DNA from: JBEVOS01 sp964564595
Lineage (GTDB): Bacteria; Pseudomonadota; Alphaproteobacteria; Caulobacterales; Aquidulcibacteraceae
Direction: 5' to 3'
NCBI GenBank assembly: GCA_964564595.1
Contig: CAZMCA010000038.1
Location: 1-23,288 of the forward strand
Length of the DNA: 23,288 nt
Shown piece after piece: positions 14,267 through 23,115 of the stretch. A program made the translations under genes and the position numbers. The notes under the pieces were generated by a model, which saw only the letters and a program-made list of their open reading frames with translations, was not told the DNA's origin and did not search any database. Numbering within the stretch: the stretch's first letter is position 1; each line of letters opens with the position of its first letter.

Positions 14267-16387
14267 ATGAGACCGGCGCTGGTGCTCGCGGGAGCGGCTT
14301 TGATCGTTGGGCTCGTCGCGGCCTGCAATCGCAACAACACAGCGAACGTGGATGAGGCGCGCATCATCGCCGCCGATGAACATCCCGGCGAATGGGCGGC
14401 GCACGGGCGCACCTATTCCGAGCAGCGCTTCAGCCCGCTCGAAGGCATCAACACCGAAAACGTGAGCCAGCTAGGCCTCGCGTGGTCCTATCCACTGCGT
14501 GAAAACCGCGCCGCGGAAGCAACGCCCATCGTCGTCGATGGCGTGATGTACGTGACCTCGGCGTGGAGCATCGTCTCGGCGATCAACGCGGCGACCGGCG
14601 AAGAACTCTGGGTGTTCGATCCGCAAACGCCGCGCTCGCGCGGGCAATATGCATGCTGTGATGTTGCGAACCGCGGCGTCGCAGTGTGGCAGGGCAAAGT
14701 TTATGTCGCCACGCTCGATGGATTGCTGATCGCGCTCGATGCGCGCACGGGCCGCAAGCTCTGGGAAACGCTGACCTTCGATCAAGCGCAGCCCTACACC
14801 ATCACGGGCGCGCCGCGTGTAGCGCGTGGCCTCGTGTTCATAGGCAATGGCGGCGCAGAATATGGCGTGCGCGGTTATGTCAGCGCGTATGACGCCAACA
14901 ATGGCCGCCTGCGCTGGCGCTTCTTCACCACGCCCAATCCGCGCGAAGCTGACGGCGCCGCGAGCGATAGCGTGCGTGACCAAGCGCTTGGCACCTGGAA
15001 CCGCGAGGCTGGCGCGTGGCTGACGAGCGGCGGCGGCGGCACGGTTTGGGACTCGATCGTCTACGACAACGAGACCGACACGCTCTGGATCGGCACCGGC
15101 AATGGCAGCCCGTGGAATCGCGACGTGCGCTCGCCCGGCGGGCCGAATGTCGTCAACAACGACAATCTGTTCCTCTCGTCGATCGTCGCGCTCGATCCCG
15201 ATACGGGCGCGTACAAGTGCCACTACCAAACGACGCCGGGCGATACGTGGGACTACACCGCCACGCAGCACATCATGCTCGCGACGCTGAACATCGGCGG
15301 CCAAGAGCGGCGCGTTGCAATGCAGGCGCCGAAGAACGGCTTCTTCTATGTGATAGACCGGAACGATTGTTCGCTGATCTCCGCCGCCCCCATCGTCACG
15401 CAGACGTGGACGCGCGGCATGGACATGGCGACAGGCCGGCCGATCGAAAATCCTGACGCGCGTTATGCGGCGGGCACGGCGATCGTCGCGCCTTCGGCGT
15501 TCGGCGCACACAATTGGCACCCGATGGCGATGAGCCCGGAGACGGGGCTCGTTTACATTCCTGCGCAAGAAATCCCGCTCGATTACACGAACGACGCAGC
15601 CTTCGTGTATCGCCCGGGCCGGTGGAATACCGGCACGGTGCACGCGGCGCTGCCGCCGCAAGAAGCGGCGCGCCGCGCGGTGCGCAATTCGGTGCGCGGC
15701 TTCTTGCTGGCGTGGGATCCGATCAACCAGCGTGAAGTGTGGCGCGCGCCGCAAGCGGGCGCGTGGAATGGCGGCGCGCTCGCGACAGCGGGCGGGCTCG
15801 TGTTCCAAGGCACGAGCGATGGGAAGATCGCCGCCTATAACGCGCAGACGGGCGCGCGGCTCTGGGAGTTCGACAACCAGGCAGCGACACTTGCGGGGCC
15901 GATGACCTACGAGATCGAAGGCCAGCAATATGTCGCGACGCTCGCGAGCTACGGCAGCGTGTTCTTCCTCAATGCGGGCTTTGCCGCGCCGCGCGACGGC
16001 AACAATCTGCCGGGCCGCGTGAACGTGTTCCGCATCGGCGGCACGGCGACGCTGCCTGCAACGAACCTCGAGCGCCTCGTAACGCCGCAACCGCCGCAGA
16101 TCCGTGCGACGGCTGCGCAACTTGCGCATGGCAACGCGGCCTACGCCTCGTTCTGCGCGGTGTGCCATGGGTCGACGGCGATTGGCGGCGGCGTGCTGCC
16201 CGATCTCCGGCGCAGCGCCGTGCTCGCCGATCAACAGACGTGGCTCGAAACCGTGCACGGCGCGCGTGAGCAGCTCGGCATGCCGAACTTCACGCAATGG
16301 GTGACGGCCGCCGACGCAGAAGCGATCCGCGCTTACGTCGCAAGCGAAGCGCAGATCGCGTATCGCGCGGAGCAGGCGCGGCGGTGA
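14267..16387 (+). CDS. PQQ-dependent quinohemoprotein alcohol dehydrogenase, lipoprotein
   Basis: This is a 706-residue protein. ATG 14267 follows GAGGGGGAAAT. The N terminus is a lipoprotein signal with lipobox LVAAC (Cys20), so the enzyme is probably membrane-anchored in the periplasm. An eight-bladed PQQ propeller follows. It has the adjacent-cysteine disulfide YACCDVANRG (130-131), repeated tryptophan-docking blades (TGRKLWE, TGARLWE), the metal-site region WIGTGNGSPWN and the catalytic aspartate in TPGDTWDYT (Asp329). The residue two after it is Thr331, not the Asp that marks lanthanide enzymes, so calcium is expected. A C-terminal cytochrome c domain has CAVCH (630-634) and a likely axial Met672 in LGMPNF. 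It should oxidise an alcohol and pass electrons to the respiratory chain; the substrate is unknown. No PQQ synthesis gene is nearby. Confidence 0.93.
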   Translation: MRPALVLAGAALIVGLVAACNRNNTANVDEARIIAADEHPGEWAAHGRTYSEQRFSPLEGINTENVSQLGLAWSYPLRENRAAEATPIVVDGVMYVTSAWSIVSAINAATGEELWVFDPQTPRSRGQYACCDVANRGVAVWQGKVYVATLDGLLIALDARTGRKLWETLTFDQAQPYTITGAPRVARGLVFIGNGGAEYGVRGYVSAYDANNGRLRWRFFTTPNPREADGAASDSVRDQALGTWNREAGAWLTSGGGGTVWDSIVYDNETDTLWIGTGNGSPWNRDVRSPGGPNVVNNDNLFLSSIVALDPDTGAYKCHYQTTPGDTWDYTATQHIMLATLNIGGQERRVAMQAPKNGFFYVIDRNDCSLISAAPIVTQTWTRGMDMATGRPIENPDARYAAGTAIVAPSAFGAHNWHPMAMSPETGLVYIPAQEIPLDYTNDAAFVYRPGRWNTGTVHAALPPQEAARRAVRNSVRGFLLAWDPINQREVWRAPQAGAWNGGALATAGGLVFQGTSDGKIAAYNAQTGARLWEFDNQAATLAGPMTYEIEGQQYVATLASYGSVFFLNAGFAAPRDGNNLPGRVNVFRIGGTATLPATNLERLVTPQPPQIRATAAQLAHGNAAYASFCAVCHGSTAIGGGVLPDLRRSAVLADQQTWLETVHGAREQLGMPNFTQWVTAADAEAIRAYVASEAQIAYRAEQARR

Positions 16388-18426
16388 AGCAACGCGACGC
16401 CGCGCCGTTCGTTGCGCCGCTTCTAGCGGCGTGGGCGCTGGCGTCGCCTGCCTTCGCGCAGGAGATCGTCGTCACCGGCGAGCGGCGGGCGGTTGAGGCA
16501 AGCGATGTTGCGTCCAGCGTGGCGCGGCTCTCGGCAGACGATCTCGCGGCGATTGGCGCGCAGGCGCCGAGCGAGGCGCTCAATCGGCTTGCGGGCGTTG
16601 CGATCCACCGCAACAACGGCGTCGAGAACTTGCCGGCGATCCGCTCGCCGGTGCTGACGGGCGGGCAGAGCGCGGGCTCGTTCCTCGTGCTCGAAGACGG
16701 CGTGCCGATCCGCGCGCCGGGATTTGGCAACGTCAACCAGCTTTACGAAACGATGCTGCCGCTCGCCGCGGGTGTGGAAGTGACGCGCGGCCCGGGTACG
16801 GCGCTTTACGGATCAAACGCGGTGCACGGGCTCGTAAATGTGCTGACGCCGCAACCGGGCGTGCGCGACCGTCGCGGCGGCGCAGAGCTCTCGCTCGGGT
16901 CGTTCGAGCGTGCGGCGGGGAACGCATGGGCCGCGCTTGGCACGCGCGAAGGCGCGGTCGATGACACGCATCTCTTCTATGTCGGCGCGGCGCTCTCGCA
17001 TGACGGCGGCTGGCGCGATGACGCGAGCGTCGATCAGCAAAGCGCGCTGCTAGGCTGGGACGCTTATGCGGGCCCGTGGAATATTGAGGCGCGCCTTGCG
17101 GTGCAAAATCTCAATCAGGAGACGGCGAGCTTCATCGAAGGCGTGAACGCTTACGAGAGCCGCACGCTCGCGCGCAGCAACCCGACGCCGGAGGCGTTTC
17201 GCGACCAGCAATTGGCCCGCGCGCGCGTCACGATATCGCGCGAGGTTGATGATTGGCGGCTGGTCGTCACGCCTTATGCGCGCTGGATCGATAGCGCGCT
17301 GCTGCTTTCGTTCTTTCCATCGCGCGCGCTGGAGTTGACGGGGCAGGAGGGCGGCGGCGTGCAGGCCGCAGCATATTGGAACGATCCGGGCAGCCCCGTC
17401 ACCGCGATCTTCGGCGCGGATGGCGATTGGACGCGCGGGGACGTGTACGAGTTTCAAGCGCGCGCGACGCAGCCTGCCGGCTACGTGCAAGGGCTGCACT
17501 ACGATTACAGCGTCGATATGGAAGCGCTCGCGCTTTACGCGCAGGTTGGCTGGCGCGTTTCTCCATCATGGCTCGTGCAGGCTGGGGTGCGCGGCGAGCG
17601 CGTGACCTATACGTACGACAATCACGCGCCGAACGGAGATTTCGGCCGGTTTCGGCGCGCGGCGGATCGGGAAGATTCGTTCGAGGAAATCACGCCGAAA
17701 TTCGCGGTGCTGTGGCGGCCGGACAATGCGAGCACGGTGTGGCTCAATCTCGCGCGCGGCGCGCGGCCGCCGCAGATCGTCGATCTCTATTCGCTTCAAA
17801 CCACGCAGACGCCGGGCGGCCAACGTGCGGAAACGATCGATAGCGCCGAACTCGGTTGGCGCGGCGTGCTTGGCGCGGGCCGGTTCGAGATCGCGCTCTA
17901 TGCGATGGACAAGCAGGACACCTCGTTCCGCAACGCCGATGGCTTCACGGTGACGAACGGGCGCACGCGCCATGAGGGCATCGAGGCGCAAGCGGAGTTT
18001 CCGGTGCTGGACAAGCTGACGCTGGCTGGGTGGGTTACGTATGCGCGCCACACCTACCGCTTCAACGACAGCGTGACGCGTGCGGGTGAAAGCATCACGA
18101 GCGGCGATGACGTGGATGGGGCGCCGCGCTGGGTGTGGAATGCGCGCGCAACGTGGGAACTGCGGGACGATGCGTCGCTCGAACTCGAATGGGTTCACAT
18201 GGGCGACTACTTCACCAACGCGGCCAACACGCGCAGCTATCCGGGGCACGACGTGCTCAATCTGCGGGGCGAGTGGCGCGCAAATGCAGACGTAGCGCTC
18301 TACGCGGCGCTGCGGAACGTGGGCGATGTCGACTATGCCGAGCGGGCGGACTTTGCGTTTGGCAACGACCGGTACTTTCCGGGCGAAGGGCGGGCGCTAA
18401 CGATCGGGCTGCGCGCGGCGCGCTAG
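16384..18426 (+). CDS. TonB-dependent outer membrane receptor
   Basis: This is a 680-residue protein. GTG 16384 overlaps the dehydrogenase stop (GTGA), and the sequence from there begins with a signal peptide cleaved near AFA-QEIVV (residue 25); upstream in-frame starts give a basic, non-signal extension. The TonB box EIVVTG is at 27-32. The plug domain includes LEDGVPIRAPGFGNVNQLYE (103-122) and VEVTRGPGTALYGSNAVHG (131-149). The rest is a 22-strand-type barrel with aromatic-rich strands. The C-terminal part reads DRYFPGEGRALTIGLRAAR (the last 19 residues), ending without a terminal aromatic. Strict translational coupling to a PQQ enzyme suggests it imports something that enzyme needs, such as PQQ or the substrate. 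The ligand is not evident from sequence. It shares its CTAG stop with the convergent nhaA gene. Confidence 0.92.
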   Translation: MKQRDAAPFVAPLLAAWALASPAFAQEIVVTGERRAVEASDVASSVARLSADDLAAIGAQAPSEALNRLAGVAIHRNNGVENLPAIRSPVLTGGQSAGSFLVLEDGVPIRAPGFGNVNQLYETMLPLAAGVEVTRGPGTALYGSNAVHGLVNVLTPQPGVRDRRGGAELSLGSFERAAGNAWAALGTREGAVDDTHLFYVGAALSHDGGWRDDASVDQQSALLGWDAYAGPWNIEARLAVQNLNQETASFIEGVNAYESRTLARSNPTPEAFRDQQLARARVTISREVDDWRLVVTPYARWIDSALLLSFFPSRALELTGQEGGGVQAAAYWNDPGSPVTAIFGADGDWTRGDVYEFQARATQPAGYVQGLHYDYSVDMEALALYAQVGWRVSPSWLVQAGVRGERVTYTYDNHAPNGDFGRFRRAADREDSFEEITPKFAVLWRPDNASTVWLNLARGARPPQIVDLYSLQTTQTPGGQRAETIDSAELGWRGVLGAGRFEIALYAMDKQDTSFRNADGFTVTNGRTRHEGIEAQAEFPVLDKLTLAGWVTYARHTYRFNDSVTRAGESITSGDDVDGAPRWVWNARATWELRDDASLELEWVHMGDYFTNAANTRSYPGHDVLNLRGEWRANADVALYAALRNVGDVDYAERADFAFGNDRYFPGEGRALTIGLRAAR

Positions 18427-19652
18427 CGCTTGGGCGCGTCAACGTCTTCGATGAGGCCTTCAGCTTCGGCGCGATCCTCGTCGCGCGCGAGGTGGCGGTC
18501 ATAGACGCGGGGCTCCGCCGGAAGCGTGATGCGCAGCACCAGCAGCCCGATCACCGCCGATAGCAGCGAACCGCCAAGCACGCCGAACCGGACCGGCGTC
18601 GCAAGATCGCCGGCGCCGAACGCAAGCGCGCCGATGAAGAGGCTCATCGTGAAACCGATGCCAGCAACGATAGAGACGCCGACAAGCTGGAAGGGCGAGG
18701 CGGGCGGGCGGCGCTTCAAAGCGGCGGCGGCGAGAAGCGTCGCGCCCGCGATGCCGAGCGGTTTGCCGATCACAAGGCCGAGCGCTGAGCCGAGCGCGAC
18801 CGGGTGTAGGAAGGTTTGCAGCCCCGCGCCGGCGAGCGGCACGCCCGCATTCACGATGGCGAAGATCGGCATGATCGCAAATTGCACCCATGCCTTCAGG
18901 GCGTGCTCGGCGGCGATGAGCGGGGAGCCGCCATCCTTATCGCGCATCGGCACCGTCATCGCGGTGAGCACGCCGGCAATGGTGGCGTGCACGCCGGAGC
19001 GCAGCATGAAGTACCAGAGCACCAGGCCGCCGATCCAATAGAGCGAGAGGCGCTTCACGCCGGCGCGGTTCATCAACAGCATGGCGCCGAACGTGAGCGC
19101 CGCGCCGCCAAGCGCCCACGGCGTCAGATGCGCCGAGTAGAACAGTGCAATGATGAGGATGGCGCCGAGATCGTCGATGATCGCGAGAGCGAGCAGAAAC
19201 AAGCGAAGGCCGCTCGGGACGCGCGGCCCAAGGAGCGCCAGCACGCCAACCGCGAACGCGATGTCGGTTGCGGCGGGGATCGCCCAGCCGCGCACGTAGC
19301 TTGGGTCGGCCGCACCGGCGATTGCGAGGTAGATCAGCGCCGGCGCGGCCATGCCGCCCGCCGCGCCGACCATCGGCAGCGCCGCTTCACGCGGGTTCTT
19401 GAACGGGCCCTCGATCGTCTCACGCTTCAGTTCGAGGCCGACATAAAGGAAGAACACCACCATCAGGGCGTCGTTGACGGTGAGGTGTACGTTGAAGTCA
19501 TGGCCCGCGAAGCGTCCAAACGGCGCTTCGAAGAACATGTGCACGTCGTGCGCCCACGGGCCGTTCAACAGCAGAAACGACACGGCCGTCGCGGCGATCA
19601 ACAGATAGCCGGGCGTCGTGTCGCGTTCCCAGATGCTTGTTCCGCCAGCCAT
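18423..19652 (-). CDS. nhaA: Na+/H+ antiporter NhaA
   Basis: This is a 409-residue inner membrane protein that exports Na+ in exchange for H+. ATG 19652 is preceded by GGACGGGGC. About eleven or twelve hydrophobic segments are visible. The signature FFLYVGLELKRE is at 67-78, PAATDIAFAVGVLALLG at 126-142 with Asp130, and the ion-binding pair LALAIIDDLGAI has Asp160-Asp161, matching Asp133, Asp163 and Asp164 of the E. coli protein. The second half carries GIGFTMSLFIGALAF. The short acidic C-terminal tail (RDEDRAEAEG) is cytoplasmic by prediction. It lies 65 bp downstream of a histidine kinase gene on the same strand and may be co-transcribed. It shares a 4-bp stop overlap with the convergent receptor gene. 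Confidence 0.95.
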   Translation of the reverse strand: MAGGTSIWERDTTPGYLLIAATAVSFLLLNGPWAHDVHMFFEAPFGRFAGHDFNVHLTVNDALMVVFFLYVGLELKRETIEGPFKNPREAALPMVGAAGGMAAPALIYLAIAGAADPSYVRGWAIPAATDIAFAVGVLALLGPRVPSGLRLFLLALAIIDDLGAILIIALFYSAHLTPWALGGAALTFGAMLLMNRAGVKRLSLYWIGGLVLWYFMLRSGVHATIAGVLTAMTVPMRDKDGGSPLIAAEHALKAWVQFAIMPIFAIVNAGVPLAGAGLQTFLHPVALGSALGLVIGKPLGIAGATLLAAAALKRRPPASPFQLVGVSIVAGIGFTMSLFIGALAFGAGDLATPVRFGVLGGSLLSAVIGLLVLRITLPAEPRVYDRHLARDEDRAEAEGLIEDVDAPKR

Positions 19653-19717
19653 TGCCCCGTCCGCGATTGTGGCGCGGACCCTAGTGCGCGGGGCGGGGCG
19701 TGCAAGTCACAGCGAGG

Positions 19718-20824
19718 TCAGGCGCGCAGCGAGGCGGGCCGCACCGTGCGCTTTGCGTTTGCGGCGCGCCGAAGCGGCACGTCGAACGTCACGCGCGCCC
19801 CGCCCTCGGGCCGCGGCGCGAGTGTGACGGAGGCGTCCGATCCGTAGAGCGCCGAAAGCCGCGCGCGCGTGTTCCTGAGGCCAAGGCCGCCGCCGGTGAT
19901 CTTCGGCGGCGGGCCGGGGCCGTTATCCTCCACCACGGTGATGAGGCGCTGGCCTTGCTGCGATACGGCGATGCGTAGCTTGCCCACGCCCGCGCGCCGC
20001 TGCACGCCGTGTTTGATCGCGTTCTCGATCGCCGGCTGGATCAGCAGCGACGGCACCAGGCAGTCTTCCAGGTGATCTGGAATCTCGCAGCGAATACGCA
20101 AACGCTCGCCGAAACGCTCGGATTCAATGTCGAGGTAGAGTTTGAGCAGGGCGGATTCGTCCGCGATCGTGCTGAAGTGATCCGGGTCGGCGTCGATCGT
20201 GTGCCGCAGGAAGCGGGAGAGCTTCAGGATCGTGGCTTCGGCCTCATCGTTGCGCTTTTCGAGCACGAGCGTGGAGATGGCGTTGAGGCTGTTGAAGAGA
20301 AAATGCGGGTTGAGCTGGTAGCGCAGCATCTTGAGCTGCGTGAGGTGCGCGGCGGTCTGCACGCGCAAGAGTTCGCCCGCTTGGCGTTCCATCGCGATCG
20401 CGTGGTCGCGCGCGAAATAATAGCCGGCCCACATGATGAAGATCCAGCCGAACTGGGAGATGTAGTCGAGGAAGACGACGGCGGGCCACTCGTGCACGTT
20501 CGCGAAGGTGATGGCGCGCTCGATGAAATGCAGCGGAACCATCAGCATGCCGCAGAGTGCGAGCGCCAGACCCATGCGTTCGAGCGGGCGCCAGTCACGG
20601 ACCCGCAGCAGCAGGAGATGCACGCCCGTCGTGCCGATGGCGTAGAGCGCCACGATCGCCGCGCGCGGCCCCATGTAGGACCAGAACAGATCCGGGTAGT
20701 GCAGCCATGCCGCGAGCGCGCGCATGACGAAAAACAGCCCCCAGAACACGATCTGGAACACTGCGAAAGCGCGCCAGTGCGCACGCGCACGCGCGCGCCG
20801 ATCTTCCCCGAGTGCGGGCTCCAT
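19718..20824 (-). CDS. LytS/YehU-type sensor histidine kinase
   Basis: This is a 368-residue membrane kinase. ATG 20824 follows GGGAGGATC. Four hydrophobic segments fill the N-terminal third (about 18-38, 53-75, 84-104, 118-138) with no obvious extracellular sensor domain. A helical linker leads to the His_kinase domain with LRYQLNPHFLFNSLNAIS (167-184; phosphate acceptor His174). The ATPase part has the N box PSLLIQPAIENAIKHG (258-273), VEDNGPG (298-304) and GGGLGLRNTRARL (311-323). Kinases of this class normally act with a LytTR response regulator encoded next to them; none is in this window. The signal is unknown. The neighbouring nhaA gene downstream is a possible but unproven target. Confidence 0.9.
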   Translation of the reverse strand: MEPALGEDRRARARAHWRAFAVFQIVFWGLFFVMRALAAWLHYPDLFWSYMGPRAAIVALYAIGTTGVHLLLLRVRDWRPLERMGLALALCGMLMVPLHFIERAITFANVHEWPAVVFLDYISQFGWIFIMWAGYYFARDHAIAMERQAGELLRVQTAAHLTQLKMLRYQLNPHFLFNSLNAISTLVLEKRNDEAEATILKLSRFLRHTIDADPDHFSTIADESALLKLYLDIESERFGERLRIRCEIPDHLEDCLVPSLLIQPAIENAIKHGVQRRAGVGKLRIAVSQQGQRLITVVEDNGPGPPPKITGGGLGLRNTRARLSALYGSDASVTLAPRPEGGARVTFDVPLRRAANAKRTVRPASLRA

Positions 20825-20983
20825 GTTCGCCGATCCTCCCGAACGAGACGCGCGTTCGATTGGGTGGAAGGCTAATGGTTTGCGCCGCGCCGCGCATGAC
20901 GGCTCGTCGCGCGCGCGCGTGCGTTCGTCGCGAAAGTGGCGTTACAGCGCCGCCAGGATGCGTTTTCGCGCTGATGGATGGTG

Positions 20984-22243
20984 TTAGGCGGGCGCGGGCG
21001 CGGCGCGGCGGAACGGCTGCAGGCGCAGCTGCACCAGGCTGCGCCACACCCACTCGAAGGGGCCGTAGTGGAACGCCTGAAGCCACGGCCGGCTCCAGAT
21101 CAGGATCGGGATCCAGACGCCCACGACCACGAACATGAGTTCGAACCGCTCAAGTTTTCCGAACAGGCCAAAGCCGAAGCCGCAGAACACGAACGCAGTG
21201 ATGATCGAGGTCGCGAGGTAGTTCGTGAGCGCCATCTGGCCCGCGGCGGCGAGGCGGTTGACCAGCCATTGCGCGGCGCCGCTGCGCACGATCAGCAGCA
21301 GCACGCTCGCGTGCGCGAGCGCGACGAAGGGGCGGGGCGCAGCGCTCCATGCGCCGGATTCTTGCAGCACGATCGGATCGAAACCGCTCACCACCGCGCG
21401 CCACGCCATCCACGCCGTAGCGGGAACGGCGATGAGATAGCCGATCGCGAGCATCGTGAGATATCCGCCGCTCGACCAGCGGAGGGAGAAGAAGCCCGTG
21501 CGATAGAGCGCCATGCCAATGAGCATTTGGCCGATCGCCTCGACGATCTCGAACGGCAGAAAGTTCGGATAGAGGATCGAGAGCACCATGATGCGGCCCT
21601 GGATCGCCTCCGCAAAGCCGCCCAGCATCAGCGCGGTCTGTTGCACGCCGAGCGCCGCAGGCGGATCGACCATCACGCGGGCTTGCTCCCACGCAGAGAG
21701 CGTTTCGGTGCTGGCGCCCGGCGCCATTGCGGCGGCTTGCAGCGCGGACGTCTGCTCGGCGCCGATCGACATCAGCGCAAGCAGCGCAAGCAGGATCGCC
21801 GCGCCGATTCCGATCTGCACCGGCACTGGCCATTTGCGCGCGAGAAACGCCAGCGCGCCGGCGATCGCGTAGCAGACCAGAATGTCGCCGTACCAGAACA
21901 GCAGGGCGTGCGCGAAGCCGAACAGCAAGAGCCAGAACATGCGCCGGTAGTGCGTCGCGTTTGGCCCGAGCCGGCCGCCTTCGGCGCGGTCGGCGATCAG
22001 GAGCATCGAGGCGCCGAACAGCATCGTGAAAAGACCGCGCATCTTTCCGTCGAACACGACGAAGTTGACGGCCCATGTCCACATGTTCGCGCCCGTATCG
22101 CCGCCGGCGTAGGCGGGGTCGATGTAAGCGAACACGGGCAAGCCCATGCCGGCGATGTTCATCACGAGAATGCCGAGCACGGCGAACCCGCGCACCGCGT
22201 CGATGCTGGTTTGGCGCGCGGAATTGGACGGCGCGGTTGTCAT
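20984..22243 (-). CDS. DUF418 (YeiB-like) integral membrane protein
   Basis: This is a 419-residue protein with about ten hydrophobic segments. ATG 22243 follows GAGGGAAA. The N-terminal SIDAVRGFAVLGILVMNI (13-30) is the hallmark of this family, which is distantly related to membrane acyltransferases. The C-terminal DUF418 domain holds the conserved GQMALTNYLATSII, GFGFGLFGKL and YGPFEWVWRSL segments. It is expected in the inner membrane; the activity and substrate are not established for the family. It is followed at 159 bp by the histidine kinase gene and preceded at 80 bp by the M24 gene, all on the same strand. Confidence 0.88.
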   Translation of the reverse strand: MTTAPSNSARQTSIDAVRGFAVLGILVMNIAGMGLPVFAYIDPAYAGGDTGANMWTWAVNFVVFDGKMRGLFTMLFGASMLLIADRAEGGRLGPNATHYRRMFWLLLFGFAHALLFWYGDILVCYAIAGALAFLARKWPVPVQIGIGAAILLALLALMSIGAEQTSALQAAAMAPGASTETLSAWEQARVMVDPPAALGVQQTALMLGGFAEAIQGRIMVLSILYPNFLPFEIVEAIGQMLIGMALYRTGFFSLRWSSGGYLTMLAIGYLIAVPATAWMAWRAVVSGFDPIVLQESGAWSAAPRPFVALAHASVLLLIVRSGAAQWLVNRLAAAGQMALTNYLATSIITAFVFCGFGFGLFGKLERFELMFVVVGVWIPILIWSRPWLQAFHYGPFEWVWRSLVQLRLQPFRRAAPAPA

Positions 22244-22323
22244 GTGGCGTTTCCCTCGCTGGCGCGGCTGACGCGCGCCTTGGCGCGGTTATGCCATGCG
22301 GCGCGCGCGGGCGCGACCGCTCA

Positions 22324-23028
22324 TCAGGCGCGGCGCAGCATCCGTTCGTAGAAGCCGCCGAACGACCGGTCCGCCGCGATGAGATGGACTTCGACGATCC
22401 AGTGCCGCGTGCGCCCGAAGCCGTCGGGCTCGTCGAGGCGCGCAGTGTTGTTGGGCCAGATCAGTTGATGCGCGCGCTCGCCGGGCCAAGTGAGGTGCGG
22501 AAATTCGCCGATCGTGTGCCCGGCGATCTGCCCGCCGAAAATGTAGCCGCGCTTTTCCGCGGCCGCGCAGGCGAAGGCGTAAAGTTCGGCGCCGGTGATC
22601 GCGGGCGTTGCGTTCGCGTGCCCGCAAACTTCGGCGAACACTTCGGGCAGCGCGGCGACGAGCGCGTTGCGCGCGGGATCGGCGCCGACGGCGTAGGTCT
22701 GCCCAACATCGGCCTCCCACTCGCCGAACACGCGGCCGAGATCGAGATAGACGATGTCGTCCTCGCTGATCACGCGCTCGGGCGGTTGGTCCGCGAATAC
22801 GCAAAGCGTGTTCGCGCCGGTGCGCACGAGGCGCTTGTGCCAATTACGCGCCACGCCGAACTCGCGCTCGGCAAGCGCGGCGATGTCAGCGTCAACGTCG
22901 CTCTCGCTGCGGCCGGGCGTGACGATGTTCGCGCGTTCGATGGCGGCGAGGAGTTTAAGCCCGCGTTCCTCGGCGGCGTAGAGTTCGGAAACGCGGGACT
23001 GTTCTTGGTCGGCTGTGAGCGCTGTCAT
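22324..23028 (-). CDS. Compact M24 family metallopeptidase-like protein
   Basis: This is a 234-residue protein. ATG 23028 is preferred to an upstream in-frame TTG (23058) that lies within the groEL terminator region. The whole protein is one pita-bread fold like methionine aminopeptidase and aminopeptidase P, without the extra N-terminal domain of the latter. The five metal ligands can be placed: Asp96 in VYLDLGR, Asp107 in EADVGQT, His171 in GHTIGEF, Glu213 in IVEVHL and Glu228 in FYERML. The set is complete, so activity is plausible, but the last ligand lies close to the C terminus. The substrate is unknown. The gene lies downstream of groEL on the same strand, beyond a terminator. Confidence 0.82.
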   Translation of the reverse strand: MTALTADQEQSRVSELYAAEERGLKLLAAIERANIVTPGRSESDVDADIAALAEREFGVARNWHKRLVRTGANTLCVFADQPPERVISEDDIVYLDLGRVFGEWEADVGQTYAVGADPARNALVAALPEVFAEVCGHANATPAITGAELYAFACAAAEKRGYIFGGQIAGHTIGEFPHLTWPGERAHQLIWPNNTARLDEPDGFGRTRHWIVEVHLIAADRSFGGFYERMLRRA

Positions 23029-23054
23029 GCGGCGATCTTTAGCCGAGGCGGTAC

Positions 23055-23090
23055 GCAAACAAAAAGGGCGGAGCTTTCGCTCCGCCCTTT
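23055..23090 (-). terminator. Rho-independent terminator after groEL
   Basis: On the - strand, AAAGGGCGGAGC and GCTCCGCCCTTT form a perfect 12-bp stem (23063-23074 with 23079-23090) around a GAAA tetraloop, followed by a T-rich tract (TTTTTGTTTG). It begins 25 bases after the groEL stop and separates groEL from the M24 gene. Confidence 0.9.
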
Positions 23091-23115
23091 CCGCATTTGC
23101 TCTGAGCGTTTGGGC

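Noticed and set aside
14471..16297. 608-codon open frame on the - strand opposite the PQQ dehydrogenase gene
   Set aside because: Extremely Arg-rich composition with no recognisable motif, fully antisense to a well-supported gene.
20978..22351. 457-codon open frame on the + strand opposite the DUF418 gene
   Set aside because: Its His/Arg/Glu-rich translation is the usual reverse-frame shadow of a hydrophobic membrane protein gene.
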